From assembly GCF_036323735.1 (NCBI RefSeq), contig NC_086019.1, positions 239,717,602 to 239,781,601 of the forward strand: a stretch of 64,000 bases of DNA, in the 5' to 3' direction. The position numbers were made by a program, and so were the translations under genes. The stretch's first letter is position 1; each line of letters starts with the position of its first letter. Origin of the DNA: Rattus norvegicus (taxonomy: Eukaryota > Chordata > Mammalia > Rodentia > Muridae). Below, one piece after another: positions 46,680-58,700 of this stretch. The notes under the pieces are model-generated. The model searched no databases, was not told the DNA's origin, and worked only from the letters and a program-made list of their open reading frames with translations.

Positions 46680-47615
46680 GAAGGATGCAATAAATGATTC
46701 TATCCAGCTGTGATGCCTATGAAACAACACTTACCCGGCTTGGCAAGCTATCCTTATAGGTGCAGTAGTGGAACTAATATCTTGGTGATAGCCCTAGCTA
46801 TCTAACTGGGCTTAAGACACACTCAACAAGGAGAGAAACATGCCTGGTAATAGAAACCTAGCCAAGAACTCTACTTGGGGCTAGCAAAGAGGTCATGGAA
46901 CTTAGAGGGAAACCCACTACCATTACTTCACTAGACCTAGCTAATTCCTAATAATTCCCAACTGCACTCTAAAACTTACACCCATAGATAAAGTGTAGCT
47001 TTCACCCCTACATAAAAGAAGCTCCGCTTTGCAGCAAAGAGAGACCATTACAGAAAACTACAACTGGTCGTAGTTCCGAGATCAACTGATCAAGGGGAGT
47101 CCCAAAGGATCAATCTCTGTACCTAAAGCTCGGAGAGTGTTGCAGAAGAGGTGAACAGAAAGACTGTTAGGAGACAGATGGCCAGGAAGACTGCAGTGAG
47201 GCTCTGTATCCCAGAAATAGCAGAAGGCTACACCTATGATACTCGACAATATGGCTGCCTGAACAGTGACAATACCGATAAGCATGCGAACACAGAAGGA
47301 GATCTAGAGTCTCATCCCTAGACAAAGCAACCAATGACTGCTGAGTCAGTCTCCTTGCGTTGAGCCCTGTCCCACCCCAATTGTTTATTAATACAAAAAA
47401 TTGTCTGCCTGAAATCATATATACACAAGCAACACTAAGTGGACTCAACAGGTTGTGTTTATATATTTATGCACATATATGTGTGTATATATGCTAATAT
47501 ATATATTTTTTCAAAGAAAAAGAGGCCATACATTTTATAGGGTCTTATAGAAGAATTGGGAGGAGTTGGAGGAGGAAAGGGGGAAGTGATATAATTATAT
47601 TCTAATTAAAAATGG
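46680..47615 (+). mobile_element. L1-type 3' UTR, old
   Basis: Parallel to 24620-25700 (ctgtgatgcctatgaaac, the cctagccaa-gaac block, then aaagaggccatac) and ending in a purine-rich stretch (gggaggagttggaggaggaa) with an A-rich terminus at 47605-47615, the usual L1 3' end. Confidence 0.55.
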
Positions 47616-48150
47616 GGGTGGGAAGGCCAAGCAAGGGTCCTCAAAAGAAATAAAAATGGCCAATGAATATTTCCAAAAGTCTTCAACATCCTTGGTGACC
47701 AGAGAATGCAAATGAAAACTACTTTGAGATTCCATGCAAGTATGACTATCAAGGAAATAAATGACAAGAAATGCTAGCCAGAGTGAAGGAAAAAAAAAGG
47801 GGGATCCCTGTTAGGATTGGCTGGAATGTAAACTGGTGTAGCCGTTATACGAGTCAGCATTTCTCAAAAAGCTGCAGAACAGAACCACTGTATATCGCAG
47901 CTATGCCACTCAGGTATACACCCAGAGGGGTCTCCATCCTACCACAGAGACACTTCCTCAGCCATTCTTATTGCAGCTCTAGTCACAACCACAAGGACAT
48001 GAAATCACCCTAGATGTCCATCAACTGATGAATAGCAACAGTACATATACACTGTGGGATTTTACTCACCCATGTAGAAAACTGCAATTTTCAGAAAAAC
48101 TGCTACAACTGGAAAACATTTAGGTAACCCAGGCTTTAAAAAAAAAAGCA

Positions 48151-48236
48151 GGGGCTGGGGACTTAGCTCAGTGGTAGAGCGCTTACCTAGGAAGCGCAAG
48201 GCCCTGGGTTCGGTCCCCAGCTCCGAAAAAAAGAAC

Positions 48237-48267
<31 letters not shown>
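48151..48267 (+). mobile_element. ID SINE with long A tail
   Basis: ggggctggggacttagctca, gcgcttacctaggaagcgca and gggttcggtccccagctccg, then about 40 A with few interruptions. The flanks share aaaaaaaaagca. Young copy. Confidence 0.95.
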
Positions 48268-48278
<11 letters not shown>

Positions 48279-48324
48279 CAAACACCCCACATTCTCTCTC
48301 ATGCTTGGATTTTAGTTTCTGAAT

Positions 48325-48330
<6 letters not shown>

Positions 48331-48373
<43 letters not shown>
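48331..48373 (+). repeat. (GT)n microsatellite
   Basis: About 21 GT units. Confidence 0.95.
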
Positions 48374-48374
<1 letters not shown>

Positions 48375-48669
48375 CACTAGGAAACTAAAAGGGGGCCCAG
48401 GAGGAACAAAGGACACTTTATAAGGGTGAGGAGTAGGTAAGGTTCTAGAACAAGTTGAATATGGATTGAGGGACGCTGGAAAATGGTGTAAGTGGGGTAT
48501 CCAAGCTGGGAGATGAAGAAAGGACAGGGCGAGAGGAGGTACAGACAAAACTAAGTATGTAGGAAAATGCCACAAGGAAGCCTACTGCTTTGTAAAAACT
48601 ATCAAATTACAACAATTGGAAAAAAATGTATCATTGAAAAAAAAATAACTTAACAAGCACTTTAGCCTA

Positions 48670-49140
48670 TAAAGTGTAAGGCTTAAAATTCAATAACTAC
48701 TAATTTAAGTAGCCTTCTATGAAAAGTAAGGCTGACTGTGAATTTTTAGTCATTTAAGATTACAAAATGACATAACAAAAAATTAAAAAACACTTGTCTT
48801 AGAATCCCCTTACCCTTGTGCCTTAAAATTTCAGCATTCAAGTTGGAATCTACTCTTGATTTTATAACATTTTCTTCTTGGTCAGTACTTAACAGTATAA
48901 TTTTCTGACCTAGAGAGATGCTTAAATAAAAGGTTAAAAGATGGTAACAGTGGTTTTATGGGAAAGATCCACTGGCAAAATGTGGTCCAAATCCCCTTGG
49001 GTTTGGGTCTTATGATTTAAGACTTCTTTGTTCAATTGGCATATAGACTGGGGTTTTGGTAGAAAAAAAACAAACAAACAAGGTATTTAGATTCTTATTT
49101 TGGAGTCCAAGATTCCGAGCTATGTGTCCTGACAGACACT
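48670..49140. other. No feature recognised
   Basis: AT-rich intergenic sequence. Confidence 0.35.
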
Positions 49141-49145
49141 CAACT

Positions 49146-49355
49146 GTTGGGGCTGGAGAACTGGCTCAATGGCTGTTTAATGGTTTTGAGAAGGACCCCA
49201 GTTAAGTTCACAGTACCCACATGACAGCTCATAACAGCCTATACCTCCAGTTCTAGGGACTCCCAACGCTTTATTCTAGCCTTCATGGGCTTCTGCTCCC
49301 AAATGTTGTACATATAGTCATGCTAGTTCATACATACGCATTTTAGAAATCTTAA
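49146..49355 (+). mobile_element. B2/B3-like SINE
   Basis: ggggctggagaactggctca head, a degenerate B-box region, acagtacccacatgacagct and an AT-rich tail near 49340. Confidence 0.75.
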
Positions 49356-49649
49356 AATCTCAACTGATTTGCACATCTAACTACACAGGAGAATACGGGT
49401 GTTTCCTCCATACAGTGATGAGCTCATACTTAATAATGGAGTGCATCTTTTAGGCCATGATTCAGTGTCCCCAAATTATAAGGACGGCTGTTTCTACTCT
49501 CTAAGTGGCCTTAGGCATAAACAAGCATACGATTTTGAGGTGTTGTGTCAGCTCTAGTCTACATTAAAATCATACTAAAGCTCAGTATTTAAATTTCTGA
49601 AGAAGCCCTTTTCCAAATTCATGCTCTAAGGTGTCCTGTTTATTTTTAA

Positions 49650-50175
49650 ACTCTAACAAGGAGGGGGCGGCGGAAGTGCTTCCGGAGGTATCTTGTAAAC
49701 AAAAGCCATAGATGTCTTTTCTGGAGTGGTCTCGCAACTGATCGTTCTGGGCTCACATTTTGAAAACACCCAGTCAAGGACAAGACAAAAGCCATCTCCT
49801 AAAGGTTCTCTTTTGGTAGAACCCGGACTACCTATTTAAAAAAAAAAATTGGTGTTGTCTCCTTTACTACACCATAAAACAGCTCAGGAATCTTTGACGT
49901 CGGATCCTGAGGCGCCAAGCTGCCGGACAGTCGCCCACACGCCGGGGTCAGCTGACGCCGGCTCCACCTGTGCCCGGTGTCGCACGCTCCTCGGACTTCT
50001 CCGCCTCTTCACCGGCCCACATCGAGGTTTCGAGACCGTCGGCCACACTCGCTCGGAGACCACGCTCGCATTCAGAGGTCCCCATCCGGAAGCGCGTTCT
50101 GCTCCCGCCCCCGCCGGCGGATCCGGAAGTGGGGGTCGGCAGCGGTGCACCGCCCTCCGCGGGCCCCTGGACACG
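49650..50175 (+). promoter_or_regulatory. Minpp1 promoter region and start of CpG island
   Basis: CpG density rises abruptly from about 49880 and stays high to about 50800. ETS-type sites are visible: a head-to-head pair, cggaagtg plus cttccgga (49671-49687), catccggaagcg near 50085, and atccggaagt at 50121-50130. A CRE-like tgacgtcg lies at 49895-49902 and GC boxes (cccgcccccgcc) at 50104-50115. No TATA box is placed appropriately. This is the layout of a housekeeping, dispersed-start promoter. The transcription start cannot be fixed from sequence. There is no ATG in the roughly 300 bp before the chosen start. Confidence 0.75.
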
Positions 50176-50794
50176 ATGCTTCGCGGCGCGCGCAGCCACC
50201 TCTCGGCCTCGGTAGCCCTCGCCGCGGTCCTGGCTGCGGCGCTGCTCTCGTCGTTCGCGCGCTGCTCTCTCCCGGGGCGCGGCGACCCGGTGGCTTCGGT
50301 GCTTAGCCCCTACTTCGGCACGAAGACACGCTACGAAGATGTCAACCCCTGGCTGCTGGGCGACCCGGTGGCGCCGCGACGGGACCCGGAGCTGCTGGCG
50401 GGGACTTGCACCCCGGTGCAGCTGGTCGCCCTCATCCGTCACGGCACCCGCTACCCTACGACCAAGCAGATCCGCAAGCTGAGGCAGCTGCAGGGGCTGC
50501 TGCAGACCCGCGAGTCCGTGGATGGCGGGAGCCGAGTGGCCGCCGCTCTGGACCAATGGCCGCTGTGGTACGATGACTGGATGGACGGGCAGCTGGTGGA
50601 AAAGGGGCGGCAGGACATGCGACAGCTGGCCCTGCGTCTGGCCGCCCTCTTCCCTGACCTCTTCTGCCGGGAGAACTACGGCCGCCTGCGGCTGATCACC
50701 AGCTCCAAGCACCGCTGTGTGGACAGCAGCGCCGCCTTCCTCCAAGGGTTGTGGCAACATTACCACCCAGGATTGCCACCTCCCGACGTCTCAG
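50176..50794 (+). CDS. Minpp1: Minpp1 coding exon 1
   Basis: Encodes residues 1-206 plus one base. The ATG has A at -3 and is the only ATG in frame; upstream the frame stays open to 49849 but without an ATG. A signal peptide [10 protein letters not shown] then a Leu/Ala-rich core leads to a likely cleavage after about Cys30. [15 protein letters not shown] and [11 protein letters not shown] place the start of the phosphatase fold. SSKHRC at about 176-181 is part of the conserved phosphate pocket region. Donor: ctcag/gtgaca, weaker than consensus. GC-rich, within the CpG island. Confidence 0.97.
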
Positions 50795-53700
50795 GTGACA
50801 GCGCGCCCTGCCTTCCTCAGACTTCGGACCCCCAACCCAGCCTCTGCTTGGGTCCCTTTTTTTCACCCCCCTTTCTGACTTGCGTTCTCGGGGCACAGGA
50901 TGTGGACTTGGCCTGTCTCTGTTTTATGAATGAGTTCATTCACTCATCAGATGCGAATTCCTGGCATTTTCTGCGTGAGGGCGCAGTAGGGGACGCTGGC
51001 GGTCCAGCTGGAAGGAGGGGAGGAAAAGTATCATTCCCAGTTTTACATTACCCATTCTCAAATCGCGCTATCCCTCTGAGTGCCAACTTCGCTTCTTTTC
51101 CTTTCTTAACTGGGCATACTCTTTCAAATTATATAGAACTTTCTTCCTCCTCAACTACTTATGAGAATTGGTTGTTTTGTTTTGTTTTGTTTTGTTTTGT
51201 TTTGTTTTTCGAGACAGCATTTTTCAGCCCTGGTTGGTTGTCCTGGACTTGCTTTGTAGACTAGGCTGGCTTCAAACTCACAGAGATCCACCACCTTTCT
51301 CTGCCTGGGAAAATGCTGTGATCAAAGGCGGTGTCACCAAGCCCAGTTTGACTTTTTTTTTTTTTCTTAACCCCATCGTCTTTTCCTGAGTTTCGACATT
51401 TACAAGGTGTTTTAGGAAGCTGCTCCTCAAAGCCTCTTTATGCCTTACTTAGGGTTAGGGTACCCCGTTTCATTCTTGTGTTTACTGTAGCTGTGGTCCG
51501 TGGTCACAAGCATCACCTACCAACTTATTTCGTCATTATTATACTGCTTCGGGATTTGGGGGCACACGTAGTGGAATCCTCATTTCATAGGTGAAGAAGC
51601 CAAGAGTGCTACCCCTTCACCACCCTTACATAGTTGTGAACTAGTCAGGTCCAGTGTCCAGGTTTGTGGCTTTTGTAGAGTGCTGAGTTTTCCTTCCGAA
51701 AATGTTTTTAGCTCTTACAGCAAGTGTTAATACTTTTTGTATGCCGAGCATACTTCACATTGAATCCATACCACTGCTTTATGAAGTCGATAATTGTGTC
51801 CCCTGCCAGCCTCGTGGATGAAGCAATGAAACAAAAAGTACCAAATAATTGGTAGATTTTCATACAGCTAGACATGGATCTAAGAAATCGGATGTAGAGC
51901 TTGCTCTCAACCGCTGCACATAGGTGTGCCCTGTACTTAACCCTGCAGCATAACCTGATGAAAATGGCATGTAACGTTTCCAAATGTTTCTATGCCAAGG
52001 GGTGGATAAGTGTTAGCAACTGCTTATCAGTATGAACCTCAGAGAACTGAAGCGAGGAACATTAGCCGTCAAAGACTCAAACACCTGAGAAAAACTCAGT
52101 TTCCCCTTTCTTCCCTAATACTTAAACACCTCTAGAGAGGTCCCCATTGTTGTGTGCCTTGTCACTACTTGGAATAACTCAGCTAGTTGATGCTCGAATG
52201 CTTATTTGTTGAGTGTGCTTTTTAATTATGGCTACATTTCTTTCATTAGATTGAGGGAACATCTTCCTAAATCCATTCAAATTAACCCGACTGTCAAAAG
52301 TAGAACATTTAAAATAGCACAGCAGGCTGATGAGATGGCTCAGCAGGTCCTAACCTGCTTGCAGCCAAGCCTCACATGCTGAGTTGGATCCTAGGTTACG
52401 TTGTGAAAGGGAGAACTGAGTCCTGCTAGTTGCACACTAGATGAATACCAGTGATTTTTTTTTTTAAAGCACAGTGTGTGCCAGGTAAATATATATTGGA
52501 CTTTCTTAGCTAAATGAATTTCCGTCCTCAGATTGTATTGTGAAGATTGGCTTTGCCCCAAGAGTCAAAGCCAGTGATCAGAGCAGCTCAAGGTAAAGGT
52601 ATCCGTCATTGTTTCAGTCACAGAGTAAACTCACTCTCTTGTCATCTGAGATGGTTGGCTTGCCCATTGTGTACATCTGGGCTTTTGAGAAAGACCATAG
52701 AACCAGATTTTAGGTTTTCATAGACACAGAACAGTGGGATTTGATAATGGCAGGTTCTTTGGGGCCATAGAAGAAGATGACAGAATTCTCTAATTCGGGA
52801 TGTTTCTGTAGGAACTATAATCCAGTTGTCAATTAGTGTAGACAGAAGTACCATTCAGGGGATTATATTTACATATATATTTATAGTTTTGCACATTATC
52901 GAACATGATGTATGTCATCTAACTTGTTTTCCATGTTCGGACACAGAAACAATAGTGTACTTTTCCTCCGGGGAGAATGATGATGGTGATGTTTTGAGTA
53001 TAATAGGGAAAAGGCCCCAACAGTTGAAGCATGATAATGAATGCTTTTCCAGTAAATATTTGTTGCCAACTTGTGGAAATAATGTAGCAGTGAATGCTAA
53101 CCGGGAAGGCATCTGAGCGCTTCAGTCTCTCAGATGGTGAGCCTACCAGAGGCAGGCTTCTGAAAGGAAACAGCAGACCTGAAACATTAATGTTGCTTTG
53201 CTCTGTTTTGTAGATTATGTCAAAACAGAATATTTTGTAAAGTAAGGCAGGTTGGAAAAGTTAACCGAGAAAATGAAAGCTCCACTTGGAGTTTTACTCA
53301 GCAGGGGGAATCAGAGCTGTGAATTCTCCACCTGAAATCCCGAAAGGCGCCTGGCTGGAGGGAAACAATACTTAGTAACAGTTTTGCATTGTCATGCGTC
53401 CCTAGTTACTCTTGTTTTAGGAAAATATTTACTGTTGTGTATATTATTTCCTTGTATAGCATTGCTTTAAGTCTTTTATTTCCAGTCTACTTTTCAAAAG
53501 CCTTTTCTAGGATATCTGCTCGTGCATTAAAATTGTTATAAATGAAGAGGCTGTGCTGGGGACATAGCTTAGTGGCTAGAGTTGGCCTCGAGTACAAAGG
53601 TCCTGAGTTTGATTCCCAAATCAAATGAATAAATGAATGAATGAATGAGTGAATGAATGGAAAAAAAGCAAGACATCATTCTCTTTGGGGAGAGGACTGT

Positions 53701-55750
53701 GCGATTAGAGAGACTACTGCTCTTGCATGGGACTCAAGTTCCATTCCCAGTACCCCTATCAGGCGCTCACACCGTCTACCTCCAGCTCCCCAGACTCTGA
53801 CCTCCTCTTCTGGCCTCCACTCTGTACCCCCGCTCTTGGTCAGTGCTTTTCTTTTTGTTGTCCTCTCAGACACAGCTTAGTCCTTTGTTAAGTGTCCCCT
53901 TTCCACACTTTACACTTTGAGTAATTTGAAATTGTTACTCGTGCCGGTGATTTACATGTGTGTACTCTTTTCTCTTCAGACATGGAGTGTGACCCTCCGA
54001 GAGTTAATGATAAGCTAATGAGGTTCTTCGATCACTGTGAGAAGTTTTTAACCGAAGTCGAAAGAAACGCCACGGCTCTTTATCATGTGGAAGCCTTCAA
54101 AACCGGGCCAGAAATGCAGACAGTTTTAAAGAAAGTTGCAGCCACTTTGCAAGTGCCAGTGAACAATTTAAATGCAGGTAATATATATGTTGTATTTCAT
54201 TTAAATTCTGGTTAAATGTAAAACAAGCAAACAAAAATGAAGTTACTCTTCTTAAAGGTCCATACTTAAGTTTATGTTAACTAAATATTATGTCTTGGGT
54301 CAGGAAAATATACCAGGCACTTAATTTTATTTTCACTTCTCTAAATCTTTTATAAATTATTTTGGAAGGTTCTTTTTTTAAAAAATATCAAATTTGATTA
54401 TTTCAAGTTTGGCAAGATGGAAGAAATATGATAGAGAAACTCATTGATATCAGAACTCCTCAACCATTGATTAAAATAAGTTAGATTGTTTCAACGTGCC
54501 ATGCATTTTCATAATAAAATGTTTTTTAAAATAACTAGAAGAGATAATGTTGAATATTCTCCATAGAAAGCAATGATACATGTTTGAAGTGTTGAATATA
54601 CTAATCACCTGGTTTAATTGTCACATATTATAGTCAAGTTTTTTTCTCCACTTTAAATTTTTTCCCTTTTTTTTTTATTGGATATTTTATGCAAGGTTCT
54701 TTCTTTTTTTTTTTTTTTTTTGTTCCTTTTTTCGGAGCTGGGGACCGAACCCAGGGCCTTGCGCTTCCTAGACAAGCGCTCTACCACTGAGCTAAATCCC
54801 CAACCCCTTATGCAAGGTTCTTAAATGTGGAGTTTTTTCTTTTTCCTGAGAACATCATTTCTAAGGATTACTTATAATTTAAAAGTTTGCTTTTCTGAAT
54901 TATCTCTTAGTAAAATAACTCAAGTTAAAAATCGTATAAATCCTTTAGTTTTGAGAAACTTTAGGACTGCATGTAGTGTGGGAGGATGGTAGGTTTTAGT
55001 AAACTAAAAAAAAGTCAACTGGGGTTTGCAGCCTTAATTGTAGAGATCCCAAGGACATGGGTATTCTGTCTCTTGAACGGCTGTAGTGGAGTGCTTGCCT
55101 GGGTTTGTCGTTGATAGGAGACACTTTGGAGAGTGGAAGCAAATGACTGCAAGAGGAAGCAGGGCACATCTCACCTAGCAGTAGAAAATTAAGAAAATGG
55201 AGTTTTTTTCTTATTTTCTAGAACTTTATAGCTTATTATGGATGTTGGTGCATACTAATAGGTAGAGAAGTGATAATATGTCTCACACTGTGGATTAGTT
55301 TCCAGAAGACTAGAAGGTCATATTGGTGAGAGGGAAAGGTTAAACTCTCCCATGCCTGGCTTGGTGACATGTCTTGTTTGTCTGTCATAAGTTTCTGGTT
55401 ATAGGATATACCAGCTCCTAGTCTGAGCTTGACCTGAGACTCCAGAAGAGCCTTGTCATGTCAGCAGACATGTACAGTATCAACAAGCCACGCTGACTTA
55501 TTAGGCATTGGGAAATGTTTCCAATTGCTTTTATGTCTATTCCTAGTGAAATACATCTTTTAAAAAAGATTTATTTATTTAATGTATGAGTACACTGTCG
55601 CTGTCTTCATGCACACCAGAAGACGGCATCAGATCCCATTACAGATGGTTGTGAGCCACCATGTGGTTACTGGGATTTGAACTCAAGACCTCTGGAAGAG
55701 CAGTCGGTGCTCTTAACTGCTGAGCCATCTCTCCAGCCCCTTTTAAAAGA

Positions 55751-55795
<45 letters not shown>

Positions 55796-58700
55796 GCGCG
55801 TGTGTGCGCGTGTGTGCGCGTTTGCGCTTGCTTGCTTGCTCGCTCATGTGGTACTTGGTGTCCGTGGAGACCAGAGGAGGAGGTTAGGTCTCCTGGAACT
55901 GGTTATGGAGATTGTGAGCTGCTATGAGAGTGATGGGAATAGAACTCGGGTCCTCATAAGAGCAGCCAGGGTTTTTAATTGCTGTTCAATCTTTCTAACC
56001 CCAAAGCGTATTATTTTGGTTTTGTAGTTGTTATTGTTAAATATATTACCTCAGAAATCTTTAAACTGAACTGATATGGAATGCATGTAATATCAATTAA
56101 TTAACGTTGGTCCCATTTTCCTTTGGGAAAGAAAAAAAGAAAACAGTAAAATGGGCTAGAAATCAGAGTAATGGGAACAGCGCCTACCGTTTGTACCTCA
56201 TCTTATCTCTTCTCTCTGTGTATCAGTGAACACAGTGCTTGGCTTGTGTTGACCAAGGTTTCCTTTTGAAACCCAAAGCACTCACTCACCTGTCCCTACT
56301 TTAGCACCCATTTGTGTCTAAAGTACAGCAGTTAGCAGACTAACAACCCCTGGTTCTTCACCTGACCTCTGCTGAGGTTTCTTGGTCAGCTAAGTTTGAA
56401 AAGCCGATGTCACTGCCAAGCCACCCATCCGGCCCCCTTGCTGGTTTGGGGTTGTCCTTTCCTGTGCTCGGCTCGGAGTCGGCGTCTTCCTCCTGCCCTC
56501 CATTCTGTTCTTCCTGCTCAGTCCTCCATGGTCCTCTCGCACAGTGTTTTTGTGTCTCTGGTTATGTACTTAATAGTTATAAGATGAACTACTGTGTAGT
56601 TTTAAAAACAGATAGTAAATATACTTTGTCGTTATTAATGTTCAAGTCAAGGACTCAACAAGACCCTAGTGCTCCTTTTCCATCCCTCTGAAGTTATCGA
56701 TATCAAGTCCTGTTTAATAAGTCATCGGGCTGACCTTTGTAGGGTTTGCTAGGCAGCACGCACTTAGCAACCAGCTAGTTCAGAACTGAAACAGTGAGCA
56801 TTCGCAGAGCGCTCCACAGTCTCCTTGGACTGAATGGTCCGCTGCACGATGCCCTCTAGTGGTGCAGCGTGGGTTGGCGACGTACAGGCTCTCATCCTCC
56901 AGAGTCTCTTCTCCAACAACTCAGGTTTTTCTCAGCTGTGTGTGTAACTGTGCTTGTAGCATTCTATGGGTATATAGACTTCAAAAACCCAAGGAAACTA
57001 AAACCCCACAAATCTTATCTATTTTCTTCCCCAGACTTAATTCAGGTAGCCTTTTTCACCTGTTCGTTTGACCTGGCAATTCAAGGTGTCCATTCTCCCT
57101 GGTGCGATGTGTTTGACGTAGATGATGCGAAGGTGAGTATTTTGTTTGTATCGTCTCCTCGTGGCTTTTGGTCGTTATTTGAATTTTTTCTTGTTATTTC
57201 TTAAAGCAGCTTTCTAGAACATCAGTAGAATTAGGGGATATAAACTGCCCGGGACTAACCCCTAATCTGCTAAGTAAGGAGAGACAAATGCTTACTTGGG
57301 TTCATAGAACTCAGAAAAATGGTAATTTTATTTCTAAGTGGTGCCCCCTTCATCCCAATTAAAACCCGACTATGGGGAGAGGTGGTGGGCTAATATAAAA
57401 CTGAGTGAGCTGAGGGAGAACCGTTTTCCACAGACCTGATTGGTCCCTAATTACTTTTCATGAGAAACCAAGTTCTGATATTTTACTAAGGTGCGCCTGC
57501 TCCCCCTGCTGGTGGCCATGGTTCATTTCAGTTCCCTTGTTTTCCCCTGATGTGTAGACTTTTAAGGAGTATAGAAAGACCTCTGATGATCTTAAGGGAC
57601 TACATTTTGCCTGATTCATGAGTGCTGGGATCTGGAAAGGGTGGAGTAGGAAAGTGTTTTGCGTTGTCCAGGGTTATAAACTTGTGGACCTTAGCTACCC
57701 TTACACACATGTGAAATGTCAGTGTTTCACATGAGAATCAAGAATTGCTTCCAGATTGACTTAAATTTTAAAGAAATACATTCCCTGCCAAATAGAGTGA
57801 ATTTCAAGCTTTGTTTTGAGGAGACTTAGATGACCAGCAGCATGTCAAAAGTAATGCCATGGTTCTTGTAGCAGTGAGGAGGGTCTCACGGCAGAGTTGA
57901 GAGGAGTGAAGGATGCTCAGTGTACGGCTGCTGTAGGATGCTGAGAGCCAGGGTACACAGGTGCTGTTTCTTCCCCTCTGTGCTGAGTCAGTGCTGGGTG
58001 ACTACTTCTCACCCCCAGTAACCTCTTGCGTTGGGCTCCAGACTTATTACTTAGATTAGAAACTTCTCAGCCTTCCTCCCTTTAGTATGCCCTATTTTGG
58101 ATAGACACAGGATTTGTCTTTAGAACCTTTTACTCCATTTGCAGGAGGTGTTTTTGTGGAGATAGAACCCAGTGCCATGATCTCCAGATGCTTTCCCTTC
58201 ATCCCAATTAAAAAGCTGCTGCTGGGAGGATTGTTGAGGCCATTATAAAGCCGGTTACCTCAGACCTGAGTCTGTACCACCTTCCCGGTGCCGTTTCATG
58301 TTCTAGTCTTTTAGTTATACAAAAGAACAGGTTTGGTTATGACATCTACATAGAAGTCATTACTTACCTTGCTTCCCCCCTTCCTTCTGCCCTCTTCTGT
58401 TCCTCCTCCCCACTTCTGTTTGCCCACCTCAGCCAATTTTCTGGTTTCTATATCTGAAAGCATGAGATATTTGTCTTCTCCCTGTTTCCCACTTTCATTT
58501 CCCACCCTCTGCTCCCTTTAGACTTCTTTCCTCTCCCTCGTTCCACCTTTGGCGGGGCACGTTCAAAATGAAAAGAGCACCATTAATAATTTTGCCATAA
58601 GTACAAAGAAATCTCTGGTCACTGTTCATGTATGTGAAAATATCTCCTCTCCTCGCTCCTCAAGCTGCATGGGTCCAGGGGACGGTCAGGAGGAGATGAT

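Larger units (their letters stand above)
47640..48665 (+). mobile_element. L1 ORF2 C-terminus to 3' UTR, decayed
   Basis: ORF2 words in broken frames (ggtgaccagagaatgcaaat, catcctaccacagagacact, atgtccatcaactgatgaat) lead into a 3' UTR. An ID (48151-48267) and a (GT)n tract (48331-48373) sit inside. Confidence 0.7.
50795..53979 (+). other. Minpp1 intron 1
   Basis: 3.2 kb between a gtgaca donor and a tctcttcag acceptor. The exon 1 frame stays open into it until a stop at 51262-51264. Contains an antisense B1, MIR-like pieces, a B2/B3-like SINE and an ID-like SINE with (AATG)n. Confidence 0.9.

Noticed and set aside
49948..50766. 272-codon open frame on the minus strand over Minpp1 exon 1
   Set aside because: It is the antisense shadow of a GC-rich coding exon; composition is Pro/Arg/Ala-rich noise and the sense frame is a recognisable enzyme with matching splice sites.
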